A stretch of 64,000 bases of DNA from Pseudomonas sp. FP1742 (GCF_030687145.1 NZ_CP117460.1:1736001-1800000), one strand, 5' to 3'; shown: positions 1 through 9,567, numbered from the stretch's first letter. The notes: generated from the sequence alone by a model not told the origin. Translations and numbers: made by a program.

Positions 1-370
1 GGAGCGCATGGCGATCATGCACCCGTACGGGGTGATCGGCGTGGTCGAGTTGCCGAAGAAATTCCGCTACGTCGACGATGAAGACGAGCAGTTGGTCGAC
101 AGCTTGCGCAGTGACCTTGAAGAGCGGGTGGCCATCAACGGTCATACCCCGGACTTCACCGCCAATGCGCTGCTGCCGCCGGAAGGCCTGGACCTGAAGG
201 ATTACCTCGGCGGTCTGGAGCAAGGGTTGATCCAGCAGGCACTGGATGATGCCAATGGCATTGTGGCGCGGGCGGCCGAACGGCTGCGTATTCGTCGCAC
301 GACCCTGGTGGAGAAGATGCGCAAGTACGGCATGAGCCGTCGTGATGGCGATGAACAGGCGGATGATTGA
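1..370 (+). CDS. fleQ: Flagellar master regulator FleQ, C-terminal fragment
   Basis: The reading frame is open at the left edge of the window, so only about the last 122 residues are present. What remains is the end of the AAA+ domain (ERMAIMHPYGVIGV, then LPKKFRYVDDEDEQ) and a C-terminal Fis-type helix-turn-helix (from about IQQALDDANGIVARAAERL to the TTLVEKMRKYGM recognition helix). FleQ is the sigma-54-dependent activator at the top of the Pseudomonas flagellar hierarchy and binds c-di-GMP and FleN. The position directly before fleSR is the conserved one. Identification rests on context plus the characteristic C-terminus. No stop or frameshift is visible in this part. Confidence 0.93.
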   Translation, partial: ERMAIMHPYGVIGVVELPKKFRYVDDEDEQLVDSLRSDLEERVAINGHTPDFTANALLPPEGLDLKDYLGGLEQGLIQQALDDANGIVARAAERLRIRRTTLVEKMRKYGMSRRDGDEQADD

Positions 371-411
371 CGCCTGTTTTTCAACTCCTTCATTTATAGG
401 CAGTTTTTTTT

Positions 412-428
412 AGGCACGGGTATTGCTA
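412..428 (+). promoter_or_regulatory. Sigma-54 promoter of fleSR
   Basis: AGGCACGGGTATTGCTA has GG at 413-414 and GC at 425-426, separated by exactly 10 bases, and closely matches the TGGCAC-N5-TTGC consensus. It lies about 55 bases before fleS and just after fleQ. In Pseudomonas, fleSR is known to be transcribed by RpoN with FleQ. The motif is read directly; use in vivo is inferred. Confidence 0.82.
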
Positions 429-480
429 CATCCCTCGCAACGTTCCGTTTAACTGACGGTCAACCACGCGAGAGTGCACG

Positions 481-1704
481 ATGCCCCAAGCCGCCCAGAT
501 GTCTCCTGTCCCTGATGTTTTGGGGCAACCGTCGTCCGTAGAGCAGGCAAGCCGGCTTGGCCTTGAGCAGGCATTTGCGCTGTTCAACCAGATGTCGAGC
601 CAATTGACCGATTCCTACAGCATGCTCGAAGCCCGGGTCACCGAGCTCAAGGGCGAGCTGGCGGTGGTCAGCGCCCAGCGCATGCAGGAGCTGGCGGAAA
701 AAGAACGCCTGGCCAACCGTCTGCAAAACCTCCTCGATCTATTGCCCGGCGGCGTCATCGTCATCGACGCCCAAGGCATTGTGCGCGAAGCCAACCCCGC
801 CGCGTGTGAGCTGCTCGGCCTGCCCCTCGAAGGCGAATTGTGGCGTCACGTCATTGCGCGATGCTTTGCGCCGCGTGAAGACGACGGTCATGAAATTTCC
901 CTCAAGGACGGTCGGCGCCTGTCGATCGCCACGCGCTCGCTGGATGCCGAACCCGGCCAGTTGGTATTGCTCAACGACCTGACTGAAACCCGTCATCTGC
1001 AAGATCAACTGGCCCGCCATGAGCGCCTCTCGTCTCTGGGGCGTATGGTCGCGTCATTGGCCCATCAGATTCGTACGCCATTGTCCGCTGCGTTGCTCTA
1101 CGCCAGTCATTTGACTGAGCAGGAACTGCCGGTCGCCACGCAGCAGCGTTTTGCCGGACGCCTGAAAGAGCGTCTGCATGAGTTGGAACACCAGGTGCGC
1201 GACATGCTGGTGTTCGCTCGCGGCGAGCTGCCGTTGACCGATCGCGTCACCCCAAAAATGTTGATGCAGTCGCTGCAAGCGGCGGCGCTGACTCATGTTC
1301 AGGATCTGCCGGTGCGCTGGCAATGCGACAGTCATGCCGGTGAGTTGCTGTGCAATCGCGACACGCTGGTCGGAGCGATCCTCAACCTGATCGAGAACGC
1401 CATTCAAGCCAGTGCCGGCGATGTCCGTTTGAAGGTTCACCTGTATACCCGCGACAACAACCTGCGCGTATCGGTCAGCGACAGCGGCAGTGGCATCGAC
1501 ACGAAGGTGCTGGCGCGTTTGGGCGAGCCGTTTTTCACCACCAAAACCACCGGCACGGGCCTGGGGCTGACGGTGGTCAAGGCAGTGGCCCGTGCTCATC
1601 AGGGAGAATTGCAGTTGCGCTCGCGGCCGGGTCGCGGCACTTGTGCGCAGGTGATCCTGCCGCTTTTTTCTGCTGAACAGCCCAGCGCTCAGGGAGCGAA
1701 GTGA
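481..1704 (+). CDS. fleS: Flagellar sensor histidine kinase FleS
   Basis: This is a 407-residue cytosolic histidine kinase with no membrane segment. A helical N-terminus (about 20-85) is followed by a PAS-like domain (about 85-170, LPGGVIVIDAQGIVREANPA). The HisKA domain has phosphoacceptor His195 in LAHQIRTPLSAAL. The HATPase domain has its N-box at NLIENAIQAS and G-boxes at DSGSGID and TGTGLGLTVV. FleS phosphorylates FleR to switch on class III hook and basal body genes. The stop overlaps a possible GTG start of fleR, consistent with one operon from the sigma-54 promoter upstream. The ATG at 481 has only a weak Shine-Dalgarno sequence (GAGAGTG). Confidence 0.95.
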   Translation: MPQAAQMSPVPDVLGQPSSVEQASRLGLEQAFALFNQMSSQLTDSYSMLEARVTELKGELAVVSAQRMQELAEKERLANRLQNLLDLLPGGVIVIDAQGIVREANPAACELLGLPLEGELWRHVIARCFAPREDDGHEISLKDGRRLSIATRSLDAEPGQLVLLNDLTETRHLQDQLARHERLSSLGRMVASLAHQIRTPLSAALLYASHLTEQELPVATQQRFAGRLKERLHELEHQVRDMLVFARGELPLTDRVTPKMLMQSLQAAALTHVQDLPVRWQCDSHAGELLCNRDTLVGAILNLIENAIQASAGDVRLKVHLYTRDNNLRVSVSDSGSGIDTKVLARLGEPFFTTKTTGTGLGLTVVKAVARAHQGELQLRSRPGRGTCAQVILPLFSAEQPSAQGAK

Positions 1705-1709
1705 AGGAC

Positions 1710-3095
1710 ATGGCCATCAAGGTTTTACTGGTCGAGGATGACCGCGCGCTAAGGGAAGCATTGGCCGATACGCTGTTGCTTGCCGGGCACGATTACACCG
1801 CTGTCGGCTCGGCGGAAGAGGCGCTGACCGCGGTCGGCGCCGAAGCATTTAACCTGGTGGTCAGTGACGTCAACATGCCGGGCATGGATGGTCACCAATT
1901 GCTTGGGTTATTGCGGGCGCGGCAGCCGCAACTACCGGTGTTGCTGATGACCGCTCACGGCGCTGTGGAGCGTGCGGTCGATGCCATGCGCCAGGGCGCG
2001 GCGGATTATCTGGTCAAGCCATTCGAGCCCAAAGCCTTGCTCGATCTGGTGGCGCGTCATGCGCTGGGCAATCTCGGCGCGGCCGAGAGCGAGGGGCCGG
2101 TGGCGTTCGAGCCAGCCAGTGCGCAATTGCTGGAGTTGGCCGCACGGGTGGCGCGCAGTGATTCCACGGTGTTGATCTCCGGTGAGTCCGGGACCGGTAA
2201 GGAGGTGCTGGCGCGTTACATCCATCAGCACTCCCATCGCGCCAGTCAGCCGTTCATTGCGATCAACTGCGCAGCGATCCCGGACAACATGCTTGAAGCT
2301 ACCTTGTTCGGTCACGAAAAGGGTTCGTTCACCGGCGCCATCGCGGCGCAGGCCGGCAAGTTCGAGCAGGCCGATGGCGGGACGATCCTGCTCGATGAAA
2401 TTTCTGAAATGCCCCTCGGCCTGCAGGCCAAGTTACTGCGTGTATTGCAGGAGCGTGAAGTCGAGCGCGTCGGCGCGCGCAAGCCGATCACGCTGGACAT
2501 TCGAGTAGTCGCTACCACCAACCGCGACCTGGCCGGTGAAGTGGCGGCGGGGCGTTTTCGCGAAGACCTCTACTATCGCCTGTCGGTGTTCCCGCTGGCC
2601 TGGCGTCCGCTGCGCGAGCGCACCGCCGACATCCTGCCGCTGGCCGAGCGCCTGCTGGCCAAACACGTCAATAAAATGAAGCATGCCGCGGCAAAACTTT
2701 CGCCCGAGGCGCAAGCGTGCCTGATCGGCTATCCGTGGCCGGGCAACGTGCGTGAGCTGGATAATGCGATTCAGCGTGCCCTGATTTTGCAGCAGGGTGG
2801 TTTGATCCAGCCACAGGATTTCTGCCTGGCCGGGCCTGTTGCATGTGCGCCGTTGCCGGTATTGGCAGCGATGCCGGCACGGGTTGTCGAAGTCGAAGCC
2901 GAATCAGCGGGCGCCCTCGGCGATGATCTGCGCCGCCGCGAGTTCCAGATGATCATCGACACCTTGCGCTCCGAGCGCGGCCGTCGCAAGGAAGCCGCCG
3001 AGCGACTGGGCATCAGCCCGCGCACCTTGCGCTACAAACTGGCACAGATGCGCGACGCCGGAATGGACGTGGAAGCGTATTTGTTCGCCACCTGA
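1710..3095 (+). CDS. fleR: Sigma-54-dependent flagellar response regulator FleR
   Basis: FleR activates RpoN-dependent class III flagellar promoters after phosphorylation by FleS. The N-terminal receiver domain (about 1-120) has the acidic pair ED at 10-11 and phosphoacceptor Asp53 in VSDVNMPGMDG. It is followed by an AAA+ domain with Walker A GESGTGKEV and a sigma-54-contacting loop that reads GSFTGA rather than the usual GAFTGA. A Fis-type helix-turn-helix ends the protein (GRRKEAAERLGISPRTLRYKL). I prefer the ATG at 1710 (MAIKVLLVEDD), which fits the usual receiver start. A GTG at 1701 overlapping the fleS stop would add three residues. Confidence 0.94.
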   Translation: MAIKVLLVEDDRALREALADTLLLAGHDYTAVGSAEEALTAVGAEAFNLVVSDVNMPGMDGHQLLGLLRARQPQLPVLLMTAHGAVERAVDAMRQGAADYLVKPFEPKALLDLVARHALGNLGAAESEGPVAFEPASAQLLELAARVARSDSTVLISGESGTGKEVLARYIHQHSHRASQPFIAINCAAIPDNMLEATLFGHEKGSFTGAIAAQAGKFEQADGGTILLDEISEMPLGLQAKLLRVLQEREVERVGARKPITLDIRVVATTNRDLAGEVAAGRFREDLYYRLSVFPLAWRPLRERTADILPLAERLLAKHVNKMKHAAAKLSPEAQACLIGYPWPGNVRELDNAIQRALILQQGGLIQPQDFCLAGPVACAPLPVLAAMPARVVEVEAESAGALGDDLRRREFQMIIDTLRSERGRRKEAAERLGISPRTLRYKLAQMRDAGMDVEAYLFAT

Positions 3096-3120
3096 AAGTT
3101 GACGCAAGCAACACCGATCC

Positions 3121-3216
3121 AAATGTGGGAGCGGGCTTGCTCGCGAAAGCCGTAGACCAGCCAGCATCTCTGTTGAATGGAAAACCGTATTCGCGAGCAA
3201 GCCCGCTCCCACATTT
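3121..3216. repeat. REP pair (REPIN), forward-then-reverse orientation
   Basis: Two inverted copies of the REP core lie at 3121-3147 and 3190-3216, with 27-base arms that are near-perfect complements and a 42-base spacer. The element sits between fleR and fliE and so marks the boundary between two transcription units. The arrangement is the one seen in REPINs of the P. fluorescens group. Confidence 0.92.
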
Positions 3217-3280
3217 GTTTGGCGCTGATTCACGGTGAATGCAAAGCCCGGAAGGCTTTTGTTTAGAGCGGCCACGGAGC

Positions 3281-3296
3281 TGGCACCCTTGTTGCT
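3281..3296 (+). promoter_or_regulatory. Sigma-54 promoter of the fliE operon
   Basis: TGGCACCCTTGTTGCT has GG at 3282-3283 and GC at 3294-3295 with 10 bases between them, a near-consensus RpoN site. It lies about 78 bases before the fliE start. The fliEFGHIJ unit is a known class II, FleQ- and RpoN-dependent operon in Pseudomonas. Confidence 0.85.
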
Positions 3297-3373
3297 AACA
3301 CCTCTCTACCCGCCGAGTGAGTGTCAAAAAATTGCGGGTAGCCAAAAGACGTAGCTCGTCAAAGAGAGAAACC

Positions 3374-3703
3374 ATGAGCCAAGGTATTGAATTCAATCGG
3401 TTGATGCTGGATATGCGGGCCATGCAAATGGATGCCATGTCTACGCCGAAATCGACTGCCGCTGTCCCTGAAGTGGGTGGCAGCAGCTTTTCCGACATGC
3501 TCGGTCAGGCCGTCAATAAAGTGAACGACACCCAGCAGGCGTCCAATCAGTTGTCCAGTGCCTTCGAGATCGGTAAAAGCGGCGTCGACCTGACGGACGT
3601 GATGATTTCCTCACAGAAGGCCAGCGTGTCTTTTCAGGCGCTGACCCAAGTGCGTAACAAGCTGGTTCAGGCTTACCAAGACATCATGCAGATGCCGGTT
3701 TAA
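3374..3703 (+). CDS. fliE: Flagellar hook-basal body protein FliE
   Basis: FliE is the 109-residue component linking the MS ring and the proximal rod, and it is among the first exported rod proteins. The sequence starts [12 protein letters not shown] and has the conserved C-terminal [22 protein letters not shown]. The ATG at 3374 follows AAGAGAGAAACC and gives the usual family length. A longer in-frame start at 3317 would add 19 unconserved residues. It is the first gene of fliEFGHIJ. Confidence 0.95.
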   Translation: MSQGIEFNRLMLDMRAMQMDAMSTPKSTAAVPEVGGSSFSDMLGQAVNKVNDTQQASNQLSSAFEIGKSGVDLTDVMISSQKASVSFQALTQVRNKLVQAYQDIMQMPV

Positions 3704-3718
3704 GGACGAGATTGAGTC

Positions 3719-5506
3719 ATGGCAGAAGCAATCGCCGATAATGTTCCGGCCAAGGCCACTCCAATAGACGGCAAACCGCCGCTGTTCGGGTTGTCTTTCC
3801 TGGAAAACCTCTCCGAGATGACCATGTTGCGTCAGGTGGGCCTGTTGGTCGGCCTGGCTGCGAGCGTGGCGATTGGTTTTGCCGTGGTGTTGTGGTCCCA
3901 GCAGCCGGACTACCGGCCTCTGTACGGCAGCCTTGCCGGCATGGACGCCAAACAGGTCATGGAAACCCTGGCCGCCGCCGACATTCCCTACACCGTCGAA
4001 CCGAACTCCGGTGCCTTGCTGGTCAAGGCCGATGACCTGTCCCGTGCGCGGCTCAAGCTCGCGGCCGCTGGTGTCACTCCCAGCGACGGCAACATCGGTT
4101 TCGAGATCCTCGACAAGGAACAGGGGCTGGGTACCAGCCAGTTCATGGAAGCGACCCGTTATCGTCGCGGCCTCGAAGGCGAACTGGCCCGGACCATTTC
4201 CAGCCTGAATAACGTCAAGGGTGCCCGCGTGCACCTGGCGATTCCGAAAAGCTCGGTGTTCGTACGTGACGAACGCAAGCCCAGCGCTTCTGTTCTGGTT
4301 GAACTGTATTCCGGTCGCTCGCTGGAGCCAGGCCAGGTCGTCGCCATCATCAATCTGGTGGCGACCAGCGTTCCCGAACTGAGCAAATCGCAGATCACCG
4401 TTGTCGACCAGAAGGGCAATCTGCTGTCGGATCAGGCGGAAAACTCCGAGCTGACCATGGCCGGCAAGCAGTTCGATTACAGCCGTCGCATGGAAAGCAT
4501 GCTGACTCAGCGCGTGCACAACATCCTGCAACCGGTGCTGGGCAACGACCGCTATAAAGCCGAAGTCTCGGCCGATGTGGATTTCAGCGCCGTCGAATCG
4601 ACTTCCGAGCAGTTCAACCCGGATCAACCGGCGTTGCGCAGCGAGCAGTCGGTCAACGAACAACGTACCGCCAGCAATGGCCCGCAAGGTGTGCCGGGTG
4701 CCTTGAGCAACCAGCCGCCGTCGCCTGCCTCGGCGCCGCAAACCACTGGTGGCGCCACCGCGTCGGCCGGCATGGTGCAGCCTGGCCAGCCACTGCTCGA
4801 TGCCAACGGTCAGCAAATCATGGACCCGGCCACCGGTCAGCCGATGCTGGCGCCGTACCCGGCGGACAAGCGTCAACAATCCACCAAGAACTTCGAACTC
4901 GACCGTTCCATCAGCCACACCAAGCAACAGCAGGGCCGTTTGAATCGCCTGTCGGTGTCGGTGGTGGTGGACGATCAGGTCAAGGTCAACGCGGCCAATG
5001 GCGAAACCACGCGGGCGCCGTGGAGCGCCGATGAATTGGCGCGCTTCACCCGCCTGGTGCAGGACGCGGTCGGTTTCGACGCCAGCCGCGGCGACAGCGT
5101 CAGTGTGATCAACATGCCGTTCTCCGCCGAGCGCGGCGAAGTGATCGCCGATATTCCGTTCTACTCCCAGCCGTGGTTCTGGGACATCGTCAAGCAAGTG
5201 CTGGGCGTATTGTTCATCCTGGTGCTGGTGTTCGGTGTGCTGCGTCCGGTGCTCAACAACATCACCGGTGGCGGCAAAGGCAAGCAACTCGCAGGCTTTG
5301 GCAGCGACGTGGAACTCGGTGGCATGGGCGGCCTGGACGGCGAACTGGCCAACGACCGCGTCAGCCTCGGTGGCCCGACCAGCATCCTGCTGCCGAGCCC
5401 GAGCGAAGGCTATGACGCGCAGTTGAACGCAATCAAGAGTCTGGTGGCAGAAGATCCGGGTCGCGTGGCCCAGGTCGTGAAAGAGTGGATTAACGCAGAT
5501 GAGTGA
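3719..5506 (+). CDS. fliF: Flagellar MS-ring protein FliF
   Basis: FliF is the inner-membrane MS ring on which the rotor and export gate assemble. It has 595 residues with two transmembrane helices, about 39-59 (VGLLVGLAASVAIGFAVVLW) and about 487-509 (VKQVLGVLFILVLVFGVL), flanking a large periplasmic region with ring-building motifs. The C-terminal cytoplasmic tail (LNAIKSLVAEDPGRVAQVVKEW) is the FliG-binding segment. The periplasmic region includes a Pro/Gln/Ala-rich stretch at about 318-385 with repeated GQP-type units. The end overlaps the fliG start by 8 bases. Confidence 0.97.
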   Translation: MAEAIADNVPAKATPIDGKPPLFGLSFLENLSEMTMLRQVGLLVGLAASVAIGFAVVLWSQQPDYRPLYGSLAGMDAKQVMETLAAADIPYTVEPNSGALLVKADDLSRARLKLAAAGVTPSDGNIGFEILDKEQGLGTSQFMEATRYRRGLEGELARTISSLNNVKGARVHLAIPKSSVFVRDERKPSASVLVELYSGRSLEPGQVVAIINLVATSVPELSKSQITVVDQKGNLLSDQAENSELTMAGKQFDYSRRMESMLTQRVHNILQPVLGNDRYKAEVSADVDFSAVESTSEQFNPDQPALRSEQSVNEQRTASNGPQGVPGALSNQPPSPASAPQTTGGATASAGMVQPGQPLLDANGQQIMDPATGQPMLAPYPADKRQQSTKNFELDRSISHTKQQQGRLNRLSVSVVVDDQVKVNAANGETTRAPWSADELARFTRLVQDAVGFDASRGDSVSVINMPFSAERGEVIADIPFYSQPWFWDIVKQVLGVLFILVLVFGVLRPVLNNITGGGKGKQLAGFGSDVELGGMGGLDGELANDRVSLGGPTSILLPSPSEGYDAQLNAIKSLVAEDPGRVAQVVKEWINADE

Positions 5507-6518
5507 TAACCGAGCCGCTGTCGCCAAACTGTCCCGGGTTGATAAAGCCGCGATTCTGCTGCTGTCCCTGGGTTCTACCGACGCCGCACAAGTGCTGCGC
5601 CACATGGGGCCCAAGGAGGTCCAGCGTGTGGGTGTGGCCATGGCCCAGATGGGTAACGTGCACCGCGAGCAGGTCGAACAGGTCATGAGCGAGTTCGTCG
5701 ACATCGTCGGCGACCAGACCAGCCTGGGCGTCGGCTCCGATGACTACGTGCGCAAAATGCTCACCCAGGCCCTGGGCGAAGACAAGGCCAACGGCCTGAT
5801 CGACCGGATCCTGCTGGGCGGCAACACCAGTGGCCTCGACAGCCTGAAGTGGATGGAACCGCGCGCCGTCGCCGACGTGATCCGTTACGAGCACCCGCAG
5901 ATCCAGGCGATCGTGGTGGCGTATCTAGATCCGGACCAGGCCGGTGAAGTGCTGGGCAACTTCGACCATAAGGTGCGGCTGGATATCATCCTGCGGGTGT
6001 CTTCGCTGAACACCGTGCAGCCGGCGGCCCTGAAAGAACTCAACCAGATTCTCGAGAAGCAGTTCTCCGGCAACTCGAATGCCTCGCGCACCACCCTGGG
6101 TGGGATCAAACGCGCGGCAGACATCATGAACTTCCTCGACAGCTCGATCGAAGGTCAGCTGATGGACTCGATCCGCGAAGTCGACGAAGACCTGTCCGGT
6201 CAGATCGAAGACCTCATGTTCGTGTTCAACAACCTGTCCGATGTCGACGACCGCGGCATTCAGGCGCTGTTGCGCGAAGTGTCCTCCGACGTGCTGGTGC
6301 TGGCCCTCAAGGGCTCGGACGAAGGCGTCAAGGAAAAGATCTTCAAGAACATGTCCAAACGGGCCGCCGAACTGTTGCGCGACGACCTCGAGGCCAAAGG
6401 CCCGGTGCGCGTCAGCGACGTGGAAACGGCGCAGAAAGAAATCCTCACCATTGCCCGCCGTATGGCCGAAGCCGGAGAAATCGTTCTCGGCGGGAAGGGC
6501 GGCGAAGAGATGATCTAA
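5499..6518 (+). CDS. fliG: Flagellar motor switch protein FliG
   Basis: FliG is the rotor protein that binds FliF and FliM and interacts with the stators to generate torque. It has 339 residues: an N-terminal FliF-binding domain (VDKAAILLLSLGSTDAAQVL), a middle domain with the EHPQ motif at 131-134, and a C-terminal domain with the charged torque helix (LMFVFNNLSDVDDRGIQALL). It is translationally coupled to fliF by the 8-base overlap. Confidence 0.97.
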   Translation: MSDNRAAVAKLSRVDKAAILLLSLGSTDAAQVLRHMGPKEVQRVGVAMAQMGNVHREQVEQVMSEFVDIVGDQTSLGVGSDDYVRKMLTQALGEDKANGLIDRILLGGNTSGLDSLKWMEPRAVADVIRYEHPQIQAIVVAYLDPDQAGEVLGNFDHKVRLDIILRVSSLNTVQPAALKELNQILEKQFSGNSNASRTTLGGIKRAADIMNFLDSSIEGQLMDSIREVDEDLSGQIEDLMFVFNNLSDVDDRGIQALLREVSSDVLVLALKGSDEGVKEKIFKNMSKRAAELLRDDLEAKGPVRVSDVETAQKEILTIARRMAEAGEIVLGGKGGEEMI

Positions 6519-6525
6519 GGTCACT

Positions 6526-7335
6526 ATGTCGTCCAAACATGATGAGTCCCAGACCGACCTGATCCGTGGCAAGGACGTCGCAGGTTTCGACGTCTGGGCG
6601 CTGCCCAGCTTCGACCCGTTTGTGCCGGAACCCGAGCCGGAACCTGAGCCCGAACCGCCGGAAATGGAAGAGGTGCCGCTGGAAGAAGTCCAGCCACTGA
6701 CACTCGAAGAACTCGAAAGCATTCGCCAGGAGGCCTACAACGAAGGCTTCGCGGTTGGCGAGAAAGAAGGTTTTCACAGCACCATGCTCAAGGTCCGTCA
6801 GGAAGCCGAAGTGGCATTGACGGCCAAGCTCGCGCACCTGGAACAGCTGATGCTCAACCTGTTCGAGCCCATTGCCGAGCAGGATACCCAGATTGAAAAG
6901 TCCCTGGTCGACCTCGTGCAGCACATCACCAAACAAGTGATTCAGCGCGAACTGGCCATCGACTCGACCCAGATCGAACACGTCATGCGTGAAGCGCTCA
7001 AGCTCTTGCCACTGGGTGTGGGCAATGTGCGGTTGTACGTCAACCCGCAGGATTTCGAACAGGTCAAAGCCCTGCGCGAGCGCCATGAAGAAACCTGGCG
7101 CATCGTCGAGGACGAATCCTTGTTGCCGGGCGGTTGTCGGGTCGAGACTGAACACAGTCGTATCGATGCGACCATCGAAACCCGTGTGACCCAGGTCATG
7201 GCCAAGCTGTTTGACCAACTCCACGATCAGGCGCTGCACCCGGCCGCGCCAGACCTGAGTCTGGAATTGCCGAGTGACGAAAAGCCGGCTGTCGCCCCGG
7301 TCGAGCCGGAACTGGACGATCCCGATGCGCCTTGA
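6526..7335 (+). CDS. fliH: Flagellar export ATPase regulator FliH
   Basis: FliH forms the stator stalk that holds and inhibits the FliI ATPase and links it to the C ring through FliN. It has 269 residues: an N-terminal region with a [12 protein letters not shown] tract at about 36-46, a helical middle, and a C-terminal FliH/YscL domain ([23 protein letters not shown] then [13 protein letters not shown]). The acidic proline repeat is an oddity of the linker. The 3' end overlaps the start of fliI by 11 bases. Confidence 0.93.
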   Translation: MSSKHDESQTDLIRGKDVAGFDVWALPSFDPFVPEPEPEPEPEPPEMEEVPLEEVQPLTLEELESIRQEAYNEGFAVGEKEGFHSTMLKVRQEAEVALTAKLAHLEQLMLNLFEPIAEQDTQIEKSLVDLVQHITKQVIQRELAIDSTQIEHVMREALKLLPLGVGNVRLYVNPQDFEQVKALRERHEETWRIVEDESLLPGGCRVETEHSRIDATIETRVTQVMAKLFDQLHDQALHPAAPDLSLELPSDEKPAVAPVEPELDDPDAP

Positions 7336-8683
7336 TCGCACCAGCTTCGCCAAGCGTCTCGGTAGCTACGCCGAGGCCACGGAGCTGGCTGGCGCGCCGA
7401 TCCTCGAAGGTCGTCTGCTGCGCATGGTCGGCCTGACCCTCGAAGCTGAAGGGTTGCGCGCCGCCATGGGCAGCCGCTGCATGGTCATCAACGATGACAG
7501 CTATCACCCGGTGCAGGTCGAAGCCGAAGTCATGGGCTTCTCCGGCAGCAAAGTCTTTCTGATGCCGGTCGGCAGTGTCGCCGGCATCGCCCCTGGGGCG
7601 CGTGTGGTTCCGCTGGCCGATAACGGTCGCTTGCCGATGGGCATGAGCATGCTCGGGCGGGTGCTCGATGGCGCCGGGCGCGCGCTGGACGGCAAGGGCG
7701 GGATGAAGGCCGAAGACTGGGTGCCGATGGACGGCCCGACCATCAACCCGCTCAAGCGCGAACCGATCAGCGAGCCGCTGGACGTGGGCATTCGCTGCAT
7801 CAACGGTTTGTTGACGGTCGGTCGCGGTCAGCGCCTCGGGCTGTTTGCCGGTACCGGCGTGGGCAAGAGTGTGCTGTTGGGCATGATGACCCGCTTCACC
7901 GAGGCCGACATTATCGTGGTCGGGCTGATCGGCGAGCGGGGTCGTGAAGTTAAAGAGTTCATCGAGCATATCCTCGGTGAAGAGGGGCTCAAGCGTTCGG
8001 TGGTGGTAGCTTCACCGGCGGACGATGCGCCGCTGATGCGTCTGCGCGCGGCCATGTACTGCACGCGGATCGCCGAGTATTTCCGCGACAAGGGCAAGAA
8101 TGTCCTGTTGCTGATGGACTCCCTGACCCGTTTCGCCCAGGCCCAGCGGGAAATCGCCCTGGCCATCGGCGAACCGCCGGCGACCAAGGGCTATCCGCCG
8201 TCGGTGTTTGCCAAGTTGCCGAAACTGGTGGAGCGGGCCGGTAACGCCGAAAAGGGCGGCGGTTCGATCACTGCGTTCTACACCGTACTGTCCGAAGGCG
8301 ATGACCAGCAGGACCCGATCGCCGACTCTGCGCGGGGCGTGCTCGACGGGCACATCGTGCTGTCCCGGCGACTGGCCGAGGAAGGGCATTACCCGGCCAT
8401 CGATATCGAAGCGTCCATCAGTCGGGTGATGCCATCGGTGGTCGGCATCAAGCACTTGAACCATGCGCAGATGTTCAAGCAATACTGGTCGCGCTATCAG
8501 CAGAGCCGCGACCTGATCAGCGTTGGCGCCTATGTGCCCGGTGGTGACCGGGAAACCGATGCCGCGATCAATCTGCAACCGGCCATGGCCCTGTACCTGC
8601 GCCAGGGTTTGAACGACAACATCAGCATGGGCGCCAGCGAAGCCCATCTCGCGTCGGTCTTCGCGCCAGCGCCGGGCGGTTAA
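7325..8683 (+). CDS. fliI: Flagellum-specific export ATPase FliI
   Basis: FliI is the ATPase of the flagellar type III export apparatus, related to the F1 beta subunit. It has 452 residues. Walker A lies at about 173-182 (FAGTGVGKS), and the type III ATPase signature appears in [30 protein letters not shown]. The start at 7325 ([12 protein letters not shown]) fits the family length and lies inside the fliH end. An upstream in-frame start at 7274 would only add fliH-overlapping sequence. Confidence 0.97.
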   Translation: MRLDRTSFAKRLGSYAEATELAGAPILEGRLLRMVGLTLEAEGLRAAMGSRCMVINDDSYHPVQVEAEVMGFSGSKVFLMPVGSVAGIAPGARVVPLADNGRLPMGMSMLGRVLDGAGRALDGKGGMKAEDWVPMDGPTINPLKREPISEPLDVGIRCINGLLTVGRGQRLGLFAGTGVGKSVLLGMMTRFTEADIIVVGLIGERGREVKEFIEHILGEEGLKRSVVVASPADDAPLMRLRAAMYCTRIAEYFRDKGKNVLLLMDSLTRFAQAQREIALAIGEPPATKGYPPSVFAKLPKLVERAGNAEKGGGSITAFYTVLSEGDDQQDPIADSARGVLDGHIVLSRRLAEEGHYPAIDIEASISRVMPSVVGIKHLNHAQMFKQYWSRYQQSRDLISVGAYVPGGDRETDAAINLQPAMALYLRQGLNDNISMGASEAHLASVFAPAPGG

Positions 8684-8689
8684 CCGATC

Positions 8690-9139
8690 ATGGCCCTGAG
8701 CCGAGCAGCACGCCTGGCGCCTGTGGTGGACATGGCTGAAAAGGCCGAGAAAACCGCCGTCCAGCGCCTGGGGCACTTCCAGGGGCAGGTCCGTCTGGCG
8801 GAAAGCAAACTCGCCGACCTCGAAGCCTTCCGTCTCGACTACCAGGAACAATGGATCGTGCGCGGCAGTGGCGGTGTCTCGGGCCAGTGGTTGTTGGGTT
8901 ATCAGGGCTTTCTGGCGCAATTGGGCACGGCCATCGACCAGCAGCGCCAGAGTCTGAACTGGCATCAAAACAACCTGAACAAGGCCCGTGAAGCCTGGCA
9001 GCAGGCGTTCGCCCGGGTCGAAGGCTTGCGCAAACTGGTTCAGCGCTACATGGATGAGGCGCGGCAACTGGAGGACAAGCGTGAGCAGAAGTTGCTGGAT
9101 GAACTGTCCCAGCGGTTGCCGCGCCAGAATCCGTATTGA
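8690..9139 (+). CDS. fliJ: Flagellar export chaperone FliJ
   Basis: FliJ is the coiled-coil component in the centre of the FliI hexamer that also escorts export chaperones. This 149-residue protein is almost entirely predicted helix and rich in Glu, Gln, Arg and Leu (for example LGHFQGQVRLAESKLADLEAF and the C-terminal EARQLEDKREQKLLDELSQRL). It begins 6 bases after fliI. Sequence conservation in this family is low, so the call relies on length, coiled coil and position. Confidence 0.92.
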   Translation: MALSRAARLAPVVDMAEKAEKTAVQRLGHFQGQVRLAESKLADLEAFRLDYQEQWIVRGSGGVSGQWLLGYQGFLAQLGTAIDQQRQSLNWHQNNLNKAREAWQQAFARVEGLRKLVQRYMDEARQLEDKREQKLLDELSQRLPRQNPY

Positions 9140-9256
9140 ACCAGGTAACCCGCGAAGGCGATTTCACCAACCGTACAATTCTTCAGCCTTGCTCCAGCCC
9201 TCGCCAAGTGCTAAACCTTCTACACGTACGTTCGTCAATGACAAGGAAGCCGTCAA

Positions 9257-9562
9257 ATGTCAGTCGTTACAGAAGTATCCCCGGATGGGCAAAAACTGAC
9301 GATTTCGATCAAGGGGCGATTTGATTTCGGTCGGCATCAGGAGTTTCGCGAGTCCTACGAGCGACTCAACAAGAAACCCGAGTCCATTATCGTGGACCTG
9401 AAGGACGCCACCTATCTCGATAGTTCCGCTCTGGGCATGCTGCTTTTGCTGCGTGATCACGCCGGTGGTGACCAATCCGATGTGCGGGTGATTAACAGCA
9501 ATTCGGATGTGCGCAAGATCCTCGCCATCTCCAACTTCGACAAACTGTTCGACATCAGTTGA
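9257..9562 (+). CDS. hsbA: STAS-domain anti-anti-sigma factor HsbA-like
   Basis: This is a 101-residue single STAS domain. The loop YLDSSALGMLLLL carries Ser56/Ser57, the expected phosphorylation position. In P. aeruginosa, HsbA is phosphorylated or dephosphorylated by HsbR and partitions between the anti-sigma factor FlgM and the cyclase HsbD, linking the HptB pathway to motility and biofilm. Here it follows fliJ by 117 bases and is followed directly by the HsbR-like gene. The name is by family and gene order; the partners were not tested. Confidence 0.85.
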   Translation: MSVVTEVSPDGQKLTISIKGRFDFGRHQEFRESYERLNKKPESIIVDLKDATYLDSSALGMLLLLRDHAGGDQSDVRVINSNSDVRKILAISNFDKLFDIS

Positions 9563-9567
9563 CCGTC

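Noticed and set aside
371..411. T-run after fleQ as an intrinsic terminator
   Set aside because: The T-run at 403-411 is not preceded by a credible GC stem.
3611..5704. A 697-codon minus-strand frame opposite fliF
   Set aside because: It is an antisense shadow of fliF and fliG with no homology signal.
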